Assembly (NCBI RefSeq): GCF_022376445.1
Contig: NW_025955026.1
Span: forward strand, 124,001 to 188,000
Origin: Fomitopsis serialis
Lineage: Eukaryota; Basidiomycota; Agaricomycetes; Polyporales; Fomitopsidaceae
Length of the DNA stretch: 64,000 nt
Reading direction: 5' to 3'
Shown: positions 44,161 to 55,664 of the stretch, in pieces
How the letters are laid out: each line of letters begins with the position of its first letter
How positions within the stretch are numbered: the first letter of the stretch is position 1
Notes under the pieces: model-generated
Told to the model about the DNA's origin: nothing
Seen by the model: the letters and a program-made list of their open reading frames with translations, nothing else
Databases searched by the model: none
Translations under genes and position numbers: made by a program

Positions 44161-44968
44161 CGATTAGTCGTCTTGACGCCTGGGTCGGTTGGCTAATCAT
44201 TGGGAATAGTGTACAGGGGCCGCAATCCATCCGACAGGTCCTTCGAGGCGGAGATAACTTCTCGGCGTACTATCCATTCCCTGACGCTAAGACGTCCCGA
44301 CTACTCTCGAAGACATGCTATCACGTCCAGTACTCCCGCCCATTCAATGGGTTGTTGGCAGGCGGAGCTGAACTGTGGACCGAATGGGGACAGCCGGGGG
44401 CGACTGTGGCTGGTAGTGCACGCTCTTCTATGCGTTGGAAGTGCCTATCCCCAAGGCATGCCGGCTATACCGCATGCTTTGTCTGCCCAGGACTTCCCGC
44501 TTCTTTTGAGATGGGTGCAGACCAGATCTAAATCATTCCACGAACAGGGTACGTGCGTTCATTACTCGAATGCCTACCATTACTCATCCTCATTTACGGG
44601 CAGCTGCGCAATTGTACGGTGTTCTGATTGGAGCAAAGATCTGTTTGGGTGCATAGCTGGATACACGGACTTGTTGATGCAAGATGAACTGAAATACTCG
44701 TCTCCGAATGTTGTATCACGATTACTCACCATCTCTGCGAGTGGTGCGTTCATTATGCGAGCCTTTTTCTACGAAATGTTTTCCACGAACAAAGCGTTCT
44801 CGGGCCGCCTTTGTATAACGTCACATGGTCGACACCTCTGTAGATTCCTTTGTTCGCGTTAGTAGCTGACAGTTGAAACAGCCCCACTGCATACCTTCAC
44901 CTCGCGTCGTCGTCCCGCTACACATTTCCTTCGCCATCCCGCTGCGGGCTGAAGATTCCTTCGCAGTC
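44161..44968. other. possible 3' exons of the membrane protein gene
   Basis: After an acceptor near 44213 two frames stay open. One joins the membrane protein in phase (VQGPQSIRQVLRGGDNFSAY). The other is longer and looks more protein-like late on (LRWVQTRSKSFHEQG, LLTISASGAFIMRAFFYEMF). I could not decide between them. Confidence 0.35.
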
Positions 44969-46138
44969 ATGTCTTCCGATGTGATCCCATTGGCTAGTGC
45001 CATCCAGAACGTGGCCGAAGGCAGAAAGGCCATACTGGAAGCCGGAGTGGCATACAGTCTAGAACTCCGGAGGTGCGTAGGCCTATTGCAGGCTCGCTTT
45101 GCTCTACTCATTGGTTTACAGGAGCCTTGTCCTAAGGGACCTCAGCTACCGTAAACTCGAAGACCTGAACTTTCCCATGAGGCGGCTTCAGAAGCAGAAC
45201 AAAGTGTACAGAGAAGATGTGCTTGCACGCGTTCAAAATCAGGCCCAGAAGGCCAGGAGGTTGCAGAGTGCAGCACGAGTCTTGAGGAGTATTAACAGGC
45301 TTCGTGCCCTCAAATTGACATTACAGGCCGCATACGCTGAGGCCAGTCTTTGTTCTACTGTAGCCCAGACCCCCGTTGACCGTGTCCTGGATGCTTGCAG
45401 ACCGTGACGTCTCTCGAACAGGCACGCCGAGTCGTGGCCGCCGACGAGAAGCTCACAGTCCTTACGATGATAATATCATCGCGCACGGGCTTCGAGACTC
45501 TGTGGCGGCATGGGGTCACAATGGACGCGGATGCTTCCGAGCTGCAACAGCGCTTAGCGATACTGGAGGGACCAGAGGTAAGTCATCTTGTATAAGGTTA
45601 CGCAGATCATGCTGAGTAGCGATATCGAAGGACGAGCTTTGTGAACAGCTGTCCCCACTGAAGGAAATGCCTTGTTTTGGCAATACTGAAGTCCAAGGAA
45701 ACGCTGTTCTCACCGAGCTCAAAGGGATCGAAGCGTTTCGGGGCGCCGATCTGCGCGACGCTCTAGAGATTCAGTCGGCGGCTCGGCGCAGATGGGAGTC
45801 CAGTGGTCTGTCTGCTGTGACCCGCGCAGATTTCGACGGGGTGATGCAGCAGCTTGAGAAATTGACTACGTCGGTTCACGACACAGGAAACCGCCAAAGA
45901 AAGCTCCAGGAGTCTCTTTGGGTGCGTTTTTCGATTGTGAAACCGTGGAATTATGCTTTGACGACCCGGCAAATCACAGGAACTGATGGACAAGGCAAAG
46001 ACTGTACCCAAACTCAAGGATGGAATTTCAGTCGACCGCCTTCTCAAGACCAACGCCGACGCGACGGAGTTCATCGAGCGTACCGAAAAATATCGGAAGG
46101 TGAACTACGTCCATCATTACGAAGCCATCCCACTCTAA
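44969..46138 (+). CDS. coiled-coil protein, 322 aa, five exons
   Basis: Exons 44969-45072, 45122-45359, 45401-45577, 45631-45921 and 45980-46138 join in phase to 322 residues. The intron after exon 2 is only 41 nt (GTAGCC donor), the least certain junction. The chain is almost wholly helical: LEDLNFPMRRLQKQNKVYRE, then QNQAQKARRLQSAARVLRSI, LEQARRVVAADEKLTVLTMI, and later VMQQLEKLTTSVHDTG. There is no membrane segment and no known domain. The style matches the 339-aa gene at 9017. Confidence 0.8.
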
Positions 46139-46483
46139 CGACTCGAACCAGCTGTCGGAGCAAGGGCGTACGACGCTCAACTGGGGTGCGGCGTATGCCA
46201 GAGGAGTGTGCGCTCAGGCTCCCGCAGGCCAGTAGATTCCTACGTACATGACGGAGAGAACTCCGCCTTCAACATACGTAGATATATTACCTCTTGTAAC
46301 AATTCGTATGCGTCGTCGAGAGCCCTCGCACAATGGGAGTAGTGCGCGAGGGTGGAATCAATTCCTAATTGTGATCGTCAGCAAAGGCTCGCTATACTGC
46401 GAGTTTGTGGCGTTTTAGAGCGGCGGTCAATCCAGCCACGTTGATATCGCGCTGGAGAGGTGGGTACAGGTTCTCTCAGGCGC

Positions 46484-46490
46484 TATAAAG
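46484..46490 (+). promoter_or_regulatory. TATA box
   Basis: TATAAAG lies 53 bp upstream of the WD40 gene's ATG, followed by a CT-rich stretch (46500-46520), a common fungal initiation context. Confidence 0.6.
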
Positions 46491-46542
46491 GCATCGATAT
46501 CTTCCTCCCCTCCCTCTTTCAACACACCCTCCAAGAGGCGCC

Positions 46543-48446
46543 ATGGCCAACACTGCTTATGTAGACCTGCATGTCTTGAGTCGCGGTCATTGTCTGACTG
46601 TGAACTGTGTCGCGTTCTCTCCTGACGGTCAGTATCTGGCGAGTGGCGGCGACGACATGTGCCTTCTCATATGGAACGTCAAAGACGGAACTCTCCTCTA
46701 CCGTCTACACTTCAAAAGTGCAGTCGATAGTGTGATATGGCACCCGGTACACCCAGAGACCGTCGTTGTAGGTTGCGAGGACGGGAGTATTCACCAGATG
46801 CGTGGTTTCTCAATCGTGGGTTCCGTCTAGTGGTATTTGCCACAAAGCTGTTTGATTAGAAAGTGCTGACTCGGATGCATTACGGACAGGATGGTCACGA
46901 AAAGTTTGACGTGAGGCTTGGTGTCAAGGGCCCGGTACACTTTCTACAATACGATGCCGACGTATCCTGCCTTGCGGCGGCTATTGGCCCAGAGGTACAT
47001 GTTACGAAGGAACAGGATAAAGGTAAGCCCACGATGCTGGTCCCCAAAGCACCCAAGTAGTCTCACCGGAAATAAACCAGATATGTATACCGGAGGCCTG
47101 AGACTAGCCTCACCACCACCGTTAGCCGCTGCCGCTTCTACAAGTCGCGACGACGACGAAGAGCGTGATACGCGCCTGCGGGTCACAGGGATCCACTTCA
47201 GCAGGAAGGGTCGTGTCATCATAGTGTCGTACGTCGCACATGGCATCATGTGAGTCGTTTTCTATCTGCTAGTACTTCGTTCACTCACGTAGATGGGCAT
47301 GCATAGAGCGTGGGACCTAGTCAAGCGCGAGCGACTCTGGCACGTCGTTCCACTGAAGATGCACCGATGATGTGAGTGTCGCGCCGCGTGCTCTCATATC
47401 CGGCATAGTTAACACAATTTCAGTGCATCGTCTGCGCTGTCTCCGGATTGCAAACAACTTATGGCCTACCATCTCCAGAAGGGCTTGCGCCGCTATACCG
47501 TCACCACGTATTTCGCCAAGCACAGCCGGTGCAAGTACGAGTTCGATGAGCAGCAAACAAGTCGCCTCTCGTTGCAGATGTCGTTTCTGCACGGGGGCAA
47601 AGCCATTGTTTGCGGAACTACCACAGGCAAGGTCTGTATATGGGACGTTGAGACGGGAGAGCTTTACCAGAAACTGCCGCATGATAGTGAGTTCGCAGGG
47701 TTGCGTAGACCGTGACTATGGATTGTGCTGACACAATATGTAGCTGATACCGTTCAGGCCGTTGCGGTATGCATATCATATTCGAGACAACAACTTCAGG
47801 CTGAAGTGCTGCATAACAGGCGCATCAAACAGGTGCATTCAGCTATATTGCAACGGGGTCCTCCGGAACGGGGCAGCGTACGTATATCAAGATATGGCGT
47901 GCAAGGAACAGTGAGCTCAGGCCCGGGACGATTAATTATGTCGTCGGCTGACCAACTCGGGTGTGTAGATGAGCGTACCGAAGGCACATCCCCCGATGGC
48001 CCAATGGCTGAAGCGTTCGACGTCCTGACGGTACGCAGTCGTAGTACTATACCGAACGACATCTGATATCCTAGTCAGTTTAACCGGATCTTCGTCTTCA
48101 GCGATGATCAACGGCGTGCGGTCCTGTTCACCACAACGTTTCTGGCATCATCTTGGTCTCCTGGCTGCTGTACAACATTGGTCTTTCCGTTCCCTGGAAA
48201 TTTGTCTTTTGGAACTGCTGGGATTGGTGCGCCGTCTATCTCCATCAATCTCTAATTGAATTTCACTCAAACATATGCCCGTAGCTCCTGGGTACGTGGC
48301 GCTCAGCGGTCGCAGCAGCCAACTGGCTTTGCTACTATTGCGGACGTGCGTTGTCCTTCCTATGGCTGCAGATCAAAGTCAGTCTTGGAACGGTGATAAT
48401 GAATATAATGGAGGATCCTGATGTTCGAAGAGTATTGGAGTTTTAG
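46543..48446 (+). CDS. WD40-repeat protein (one frame break)
   Basis: The first exon, 46543-46815, begins with a WD40 unit (VNCVAFSPDGQYLASGGDDM then LLIWNVKDG). Following exons: 46860-47022, 47081-47249 (linker, then RVTGIHFSRKGRVIIVSYVA) and 47307 onward (AWDLVKRERLWHVVP). An exon ending near 47690 follows (SSALSPDCKQLMAYHLQKGL and GKAIVCGTTTGKVCIWDVET), then DTVQAVA, and AHQTGAFSYIATGSSG with YIKIWRARN. WD40 propellers bind protein partners; this class is widespread in mushrooms without known function. Between MHR (about 47367) and SSALSPD no splice pair keeps the frame, so a one- or two-base change or an assembly error is likely. The 3' end is tentative: exons near 47970 and a last one ending VIMNIMEDPDVRRVLEF at 48446, perhaps with a membrane segment (SGIILVSWLLYNIGLS). 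Confidence 0.7.
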
Positions 48447-48786
48447 TCCTCTGCAGCGGGCGGCCTGTCTATGCTGTTACTTATGTGTACCGTTCTGATT
48501 ACCTGCCGAAATACGAGTCAGTGTCCCCATATCATGATACTTCGCCTGTTGGTCCTCCAAACGCCACGGCGCGAGGCCGTCTGCTCTCGATACGGTACGA
48601 ATCTCGGCGAGCAAGTAGCCGACCCATGTATCATCATTGCCTGTGGTTTCCCTTTGTTCTCAGTGCCGCAGAAGAATGCATCACACGCGGCAGGCGTGTG
48701 CAGAACTATAACATTGTTTTACCTTTGCTTTGCTCTATCACCATCGCACGGTGAATCTGCTCAGCTGCATCCTCCCCGCAAGTGAC
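48447..48786. other. intergenic, 340 bp
   Basis: No coherent gene. This is the presumed promoter of the following gene. Confidence 0.45.
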
Positions 48787-51676
48787 CATGCCGGACGCCA
48801 CTGGGGGAGACACTCCCTCTGCACCTCAGATGAGGCCAACCAACCGATATCAACAACTTCAAGGAACCTGCAGAGCGATCGTAACAACGAAGCGGGCCAC
48901 GATGTAGAAGGTACCGCCGAAGTGGAATCTACAACGCAAGCGACCATGCTACGTAACGCTGGCGAAGACTCTGCCTCAGCAGCGCCTTCGAGACCGCATC
49001 CGGCGACTCCTGCCAGCGCTGAACCAATGCCAGCGCTTCCACGGAACCTCAAGAGAGGTCGCCACGACGATGCGGACGACAATGACAATGTCGGAAGCAC
49101 AGACTCGGACGACAATGACAATGTCAGAGGCACAGACTCGGACACCATCAGCACGGGCAAATTTCTCAGACTGGATGAGACGGGTAAACGTGCCAGACCG
49201 GTTTTCCAGGTCTGCAATCTACTCCCCTCATTACATTAGCTTTGCCGCTGATCATCCGTCGTCACCTACTTAGGACGAAGATGCTACCGCCACTAGTACC
49301 ACCGTGACGACGTCCGCGCCACCCCCGACCCGGAGCAGCGCAAGGCGTGTGCGCCTTACAGGAACAGGCCTTGGCAACGTATGGCCATTCTCTCTTGTGC
49401 GTACTCCTCCTTCCTCCCAGTCCCGATCACCGGCTACATGACATGTCTTCGATCTTCCAGTTACCGGCATGGTCTCCGATAAGGACGGCAGAATCCAATG
49501 CGTCAACGAGTGCCGTCGAGTAGTACGGTTGTGACCTCAGGTCCCGTTGGCCTGTCTTCGCAAGGAGCACACACGCTTCCTCGAGCTCTCAAGTGCCGCC
49601 GACCCGTAAGTTCTTTCCATGGCTGTGCACTCCCCTATTACAGCCTAATCTAACGGTGTTTAGAATCGGAGGCACAAGCATCTCAGTCGACGCAGCCCGG
49701 GCCAAACGAAGGGGTTCATGCCATGGACCTTAACACGAATGAAGTCAGCGGTGCGGCAACGCTGTCAGGCCTTACTGACGCTGCAAGGAGCGACGTCGCG
49801 CCGGAGTCCAGCGACATACAATTGTCCGCGCCGGACCGCAAATCGATGACACCATCCGGTTCCACTCCCCACGACGTGCAAGGCGGAGCGCTAGCGACGG
49901 GATCAGCGTCGGTGAGGCTGTAGATATGTGGTGATACTTTACTTATTTCTGACTACGTCGTCGTGCTGGCTTCATTCACAGCGTTTTGGTCACCCAATCA
50001 ATACACTCGGGCGAAGAGCGTACGAGAAATCCAAAGCAACGTCATCCCGGAGCCACCCTCAAGCTCGAGCAATGCAGGACCCAGTACATCGAACAGCGCT
50101 ACGAGAGTGCCCCATCACTCTGCTGGTGCGGGTACACGACAGCGGCAGGTATGTTCGCGAGTGGCCCCGACTGGGAAATGACGAAGTTCAGTTCAGTTCC
50201 AGGATAACGACTTCATCACCACTCAGCAGCTCGATCGACTCGAACAGAAGCTTGTTCATCATGTGCGTGCAGTCGTCGAGGAGTCCATGGCCGAGATGAT
50301 ACAGGTCGTGCAAGACATGGTCCAGCCCCATCAGCGCCGCCAGCCCAGGCCTGAGCAGAACGAAGGCGGAGATGATGATGGGTCCGAAGCTGACGACGAA
50401 GGAGAGGGAGCCAAAGGTCCTCCGCAAGCAAAGTTTGTATTCAGGAAAGCCGAGCCGACGCCGCGAGAGACTGAGAAAACTAATCTGCAGGTCCGAGTCG
50501 TTCGGTTTGACTCAGAGCTTGTGGCAGTGCTGATGCTACGGATGCACAGGATGCCATAAGGCACCATGCGCGTCGGCTCATGGAACGGCTAACGAACGGG
50601 CTCCTTTGATCAATCGTGCAGATCCTCGGGAGGTTGCTGCTTATCATCCTGATCCCTCTGATCCAGACGCTGCCGATAGAGTCCTTCCTTGTACCGCAGA
50701 GGATTTCAGACCGGACTTTGACGGTAAACCACATTCGCAGTGGAACGTCGGTGTTGCGATAGTTTTCACACGGAGCTTCGTGAGGGCTTATCCAACATTC
50801 CTGGAGACCTTCGAATATGAAGAAATCGGCGAGCAATGGATCACGCACTTTACGTACCTGAGACGTTGTTATTTGCAACGGCAGAAAGGGGACGACGAAA
50901 TCTCGAGGATACGACAGACAGCGCGTCGCAAAGCGCGCAGAGAAGCTGTGAGTGTATGAGCAGTCGCATGAGTGATATTCGTTGAAATGTTCGCACAGAT
51001 ATTCAACAGACGTCTGGCCGCTGCTACAATGGTCACAGGCTCGGAGCCCCAGGCACGAGATTTAGTGACATCGCTTGGACCGAAGGCATGAGTTCTGATG
51101 AATCAGATCATGACATGGGCAACGGGAACCCGTCTACAAGATTTCGACGAGCTCGTGGAGAAGTCTCGGTTAACGAGCTGGCTGAGGGGACTCGATGCCC
51201 TGCATCTGATGGACCGTTACCGCGGTGTATTTGACAAGTCGCCGGGTGGTTGGCCGCACTTTCGACAGGCTGCCCTAGGGAAGCTGAGCACTCGTGCGGC
51301 CGTGGGTCATCTACCAAAGGCGTGCTATGCAGACAATTGGCTTGCAAACCAATCATTTTTCCTCCGTGGCACGTTACAGATGGTAGACATGGCGGTGAAC
51401 TTGACGCATCCGGAGGACATTCAACGGTGAGTTCGCATGGCAGCATGACCTACAAGTGATTCTGACACTCATCACAGTATTATTGACCGCTATGATGTGA
51501 TGGACAGAGATGTCGTCAAGGTCGGCGCATACCTAAAGGCGACGAGGACATCGATACTACGATCGGGGCTCACTTCACTCAGACCTGAAGACGCCGAGAT
51601 GGCTCCTCCCGCGCAGAACTCACGCAGGGGACGAAACGCATCACCAGGGCCTTCAAACCCTCGTAGTTCCGGTTAA
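48787..51676 (+). pseudogene. GMSSDES-family protein, two frame breaks
   Basis: An N-terminal Ser/Pro/Asp-rich region (DDADDNDNVGSTDSDDNDNV) is followed by several small exons with good introns at 49210-49273 and 49921-49990. Then come an acidic linker (EGGDDDGSEADDEGEGAKGP), a block DPREVAAYHPDPSDPDAADR, the core EDFRPDFDGKPHSQWNVGVA and FTYLRRCYLQRQKGDDE, the signature LGPKGMSSDESDHD, then LRGLDALHLMDRYRGVFDKS and FFLRGTLQMVDMAV. The last exon (51476-51676) ends with a Gly/Ser/Pro tail. I recognise this order from many uncharacterised Agaricomycete proteins; the function is unknown. The frame changes without an intron near 50605 and near 51160, so the gene is either decaying or affected by assembly indels. 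Confidence 0.7.
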
Positions 51677-51889
51677 GTCATCAGTACTTCGGGCATTCGC
51701 CGACACATTACTTACGGGCGCGCATAACGTCAGTGAGTTCAGTGTGTCAGTGATATTCGAGCACAATGTACTGTACATAACTCCAAGTTCAATTCTAAGT
51801 ACAGTTATACTTCGTACATGATCGATGTTCTACGTGAGTTCCACGTCGTCGCAACTCTTCGCGCGTAAGTGGCGTGTCCATCACAGACC
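51677..51889. other. intergenic
   Basis: Short spacer with no gene seen. Confidence 0.4.
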
Positions 51890-52610
51890 ACAAACACGAC
51901 AGCCAACAGGCGAGCGAACGGGCAGGCAAGTCGAGTGGGCGAGTCGAGCGGGCGAGCGGGCGAGGGGCTGATGGGCCGAGGGTGGGCGCGTGAGAAGCCG
52001 AGGGCGGGCGCGTGAGTGGGTAGACGAGTGGGCGTACGAGCGTTGTGCAAGGGAGCACGGGCGAGGGAGTACGAGCGGGCAAGACAAGCGAGAGGGTAAT
52101 ATAGGGGACGAGCAGACGACGAGAGCGAACGAGCGAATGGGCGAAGGCAGGCAGGAACGAGCGAATGGGAGAAGGCAGGCAGGAAGGAGCAGGCGGGCAG
52201 GTGAGAGCAAGCAGGCGGGCAGGACAGGGAAAGCGTATAGGCGAGCGGATGCGGACCGCGGCCCCGTAGTGGTACAGCTGACCGGGCAGGGTGTGGTTGT
52301 AAACGACGCGGATGGTGATGTAGGGGAGGTAGATTGTGCGTGTGGGCAGGTACAGCCTCAGCGTCACTGACCGTCACCGTACAAATAGGCGGCTGAGAAG
52401 CCGAGGGCGAGCGGGCGTGAAGGCGAGCGTGAGAGGGCGCGTACGGACGGGTGTCGGGCGATTGATCAAGCTAGCAAGAGGACGAGCGCGAGGATGCAAG
52501 CACACGCGGGTGGGTGTACCGAACGGGCTGGTGCGAGAGGGCGGGCGTGTGGACGCGAGAGGGCAAGCGGGCGGGCAAGCCGTATGCGCGGACGGACGCG
52601 TGAGCATTCA
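51890..52610. repeat. degenerate G-rich array of GCGAGCGGGC-type units
   Basis: About 700 bp of imperfect short units such as GCGAGCGGGCGA, GGGCAGGCAGGA and GAGCGAATGGGC. The minus strand has overlapping Pro/Leu/Ser-rich open frames in two phases, a composition effect rather than genes. Similar but smaller arrays lie at 7280-7460, 14170-14290, 19590-19710 and 55335-55430. Confidence 0.75.
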
Positions 52611-52932
52611 CGGACTGGCATGCACCAGCTCTCCTTACCTTCGCAAGTCTCCACACCCATCCTCCTCGTCCTTCCCATTGCCCTCCCTCTTCCTCGGTCC
52701 GAACCTTTTACTGTACGTTCAAAATAGTTTGCGATTAAGCCGCGCGGGTCGAGGTTTGTGCAGAGGAATCCACTACGCACGAGCTCTCATCCGCGCGTGC
52801 GACCTCGAACAACTGACGCATTGCCCACGCACAACAGAAGCGCGGAAGCACATCGAGCTCTGCGCCGACAGCTACTGTGAGGCGCCGTCGGCGGCGCAGC
52901 GTACTGCGGACGTGAGTTCCAGGTGACGGTCT

Positions 52933-53469
52933 TCACCACGTCGACTTGGAGAAGCCGCAGGATGTCAAGCGGGCAGATTTGTAGTTGGGGCGCATCACTG
53001 TTGATCTTGGGCCGGTCCATACCCTCGTAGTGGGGCCGGGTAGGTGGAAGACAAGCAGGTGCTCGTCCATGCCGAAGTCCATAGCGCTAAATTGCACCAT
53101 CGTGCGTGTCTGGGTCGCATGAACTGAGGATTTAGACAGAGAGCTCTGCGCGCACCTTGTCATCAACCAGTAAACGCCTATCATATAGGGCTAGCATCCT
53201 CATCACGGCATTCCAACCTCATACTCGCCCCAGCTCCCGGCACGGTCGAGCTTGTCGCGGAACACCTGCGTCGCGGCGCGTGGCTTGTTGAGGAGCGGGT
53301 CGAGGCGGTCGGGCTTGACACGACTGAGGTCGTACTTGAGCCCGATGTATGGATTCGCGTGCATTTCCGGGGCGTGGGTTGAGTAAAACTCGTGAGAGTG
53401 CCCGTTGAGATGGCGCGAGACGCGTATGGTCCAGTGACGGTAAGGAGAGTGAATGAGCTTCAGCTGCAA
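52933..53469 (-). CDS. two exons of an unrecognised gene (partial)
   Basis: The minus-strand exon from 53469 reads LIHSPYRHWTIRVSRHLNGH, then HANPYIGLKYDLSRVKPDRL and GSWGEYEVGMP. A second exon-like frame follows (MVQFSAMDFGMDEHLLVFHL, then TVMRPNYKSARLTSC), ending at 52933. The residues are well mixed and look real, but the start and the splice between the pieces are unresolved. No family could be named. Confidence 0.45.
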
Positions 53470-55664
53470 CTCCGAGTCGAGAGCGTTTTGCGATCGAAGT
53501 TCTAAGCGCCTGCACCGGGAAACTCCGACGCGGGCGATTGTGTGCCACCCGCCTCCGCCGCATCGGTCCCGCTCTCGCCCCTCGCTAGCTCACTCAACAC
53601 TCACCGGATTGGCTCGGAAGCCCCATCATCACACTTTACGCATCGACGCAATGGAAGTTACAACGGAGGCGTCAACAGCTCGCGAACGCACATCATAATA
53701 CTGAGCGACGAGCAGACGATTGGGCGCGCTTCATCTCTCTGTACAAGAGGCTCACCTCCGTCGGCGTCGTCATGGCTCAGAAACAGCCCAGCCTCTGCTC
53801 GAGCGCGTGAGGACGGCAGCCTCACCGCTGCCGCCGCCCCGGGGTCGGCGAGGGCGCGCCCGCGCTCGGTGTCGATCATGTCCACGCGCGCGCGGTGTTG
53901 ACCCCCGCGCAGCGCTGCCTCTCGCGTCAGGCGTGCGCGCGTTGATCGGCGAGTGTGAGCTTGTGGACGTCGCGGGCCCTGGCGAGGGCATGGATAGCGA
54001 ACATGAGCGGGCGGGGAAAGAGCGCGATGAGGAGCGCGAGCGAGTATTGCTACCATGCGGACGTGTGTGTGGGCGAAGGGTGGAGGCCTGTGGGCGATGC
54101 GAGAGGTGCGTACGTATGCTGGCGCTGCATGGACTGATGGATAATATACATTTGGCGATGACAGGCGGGTTGCGCGCGGCTGCGTCGATTTGTGTAAGTG
54201 TGCACGGGGACTGAGCGGAGGTGGAGGCGGCGCGGTGGCATAGCAGCCGCGTGGCGGTGTCGTACACCAGGTCCGTTGTTATTGTTGGGCATGTGGCGGT
54301 GAAGTGGCCGCTGAGTGTGGGTGCGCAGGCTCCTCAAAGTCATCCTGAGCACATACCACCAGATCCGCTCGCAAGGCAACGGCATCCTACGCAACATCTC
54401 GGGGGCAACCTCGACAAGGCATTTGCCTTCTTGCGCCCCGGTGCGTAGCCCGTTCCCTCCGTTCTCCCCCCGCTCGCAATGCAGCAATCGCTGACTGCTG
54501 CTGTCCGTGCGCAGTCATCCAAGGCGACGTAGAGATTCCGCACAACCCGCGCAGACCCGCGCAGCACCCGTACCCGCCGCCGCCGCCGTCGTCACGAAAC
54601 CCGAGACTCTAATCGTCCTGGGCAGCAAGGAGACGCCATCCCTCGCGGAGCAACAGACCATCCAGGGGCAATCCAACGTGAATCGGCGACATATATGGAC
54701 TTTACCGTACCAATGGGCTGAGGGTCGCCAGGGAGGATACGCGCATAGAGGGAGCACAGTCCATGCCGGTGCGCCCGCAGGTGATGTTTAGTTTTCATCT
54801 TGAATTACAGCGGTTGGACTGTGACGAGTCGCAAAGGAAAATATGGCTGAAGGGAGGTCCCTCGTCTGCTCTGGACGTTTCCTTTGACGCAAGCGAGGAC
54901 GGCGACAGCAGCTTCTCGAGCTCGAACCTCCTCTTGACGCCTGCGCAACACGGAACAGATCGTGTCGGAGTACGGGCCCTCGGGAGGTCTCCGGTCTGAT
55001 CACGTACTCGAGGCCTCATGCAACATCCAACACGCGGGGCGTACAGTACCGCTGCCGACGAAGAAGATGAGAGCGTGGCTTGCCTCTCCGTGGCTGCAAA
55101 CCCTTCTGTTCTGCGCCCTTCTCAGGCAGGACTGGACGTCGGCCGTCGAGCTTTCAAGCAGCAACGAAATGCCATAATTTGCGTCGACGAATCCTTCCGT
55201 CCTTCGTCCTCTACGTTTGTTCTCCTAGCATTACTTTGACAAGATATTCTGAGAATGTAGTGGCGGATCCTGCGGTGTCTATACATTGTGCCCAGGATAT
55301 TGATCGCGCCTGCCCAAGGTGCCCTGACCTGTTCCATGGATGGGTGCGCGAGCGAACGCGCGAACGAAAAGGCGAACGAATGGGCGAACGAATGGGCGAA
55401 CGAATGAATGGGCGAACGAATGATTGCGAACCATGGACGATAAAGCAAGTAAGTACTGGGCCCGTGTGCACTTATTTAGTAGCGACGTACCGATCAGTGG
55501 TCTTCGATCTAGATCTAGGATAATCACATTGGTGAGAGTGCACGCACCGGCGATGCACCCTGAGTCTTGTTGCCCGGCACCTCACAGTCTCCTAGTCTCT
55601 AGTCGCCTTCGATATCGTAATTGGATCCTCAGACCACGTCGTGCCCAGCAGTATCGCCACGAAG
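53470..55664. other. mostly non-coding; possible fragments
   Basis: Frames at 53700-54260 on both strands are Arg/Ser-rich shadows. A plus-strand piece near 54790-54960 (LQRLDCDESQRKIWLKGGPS) may be a real exon fragment. An array of GGGCGAACGAAT units lies at 55335-55430. Confidence 0.35.
55335..55430. repeat. GGCGAACGAATG tandem array
   Basis: About eight imperfect 8-12 bp units of GCGAACGAATGG, relatively well preserved compared with the other arrays of this type in the window. Confidence 0.8.

Noticed and set aside
51795..52377. Two overlapping 190-codon minus-strand open frames
   Set aside because: Both are Pro/Leu/Ser/Arg-rich and come from the low-complexity G-rich array; they overlap each other in different phases and show no domain.
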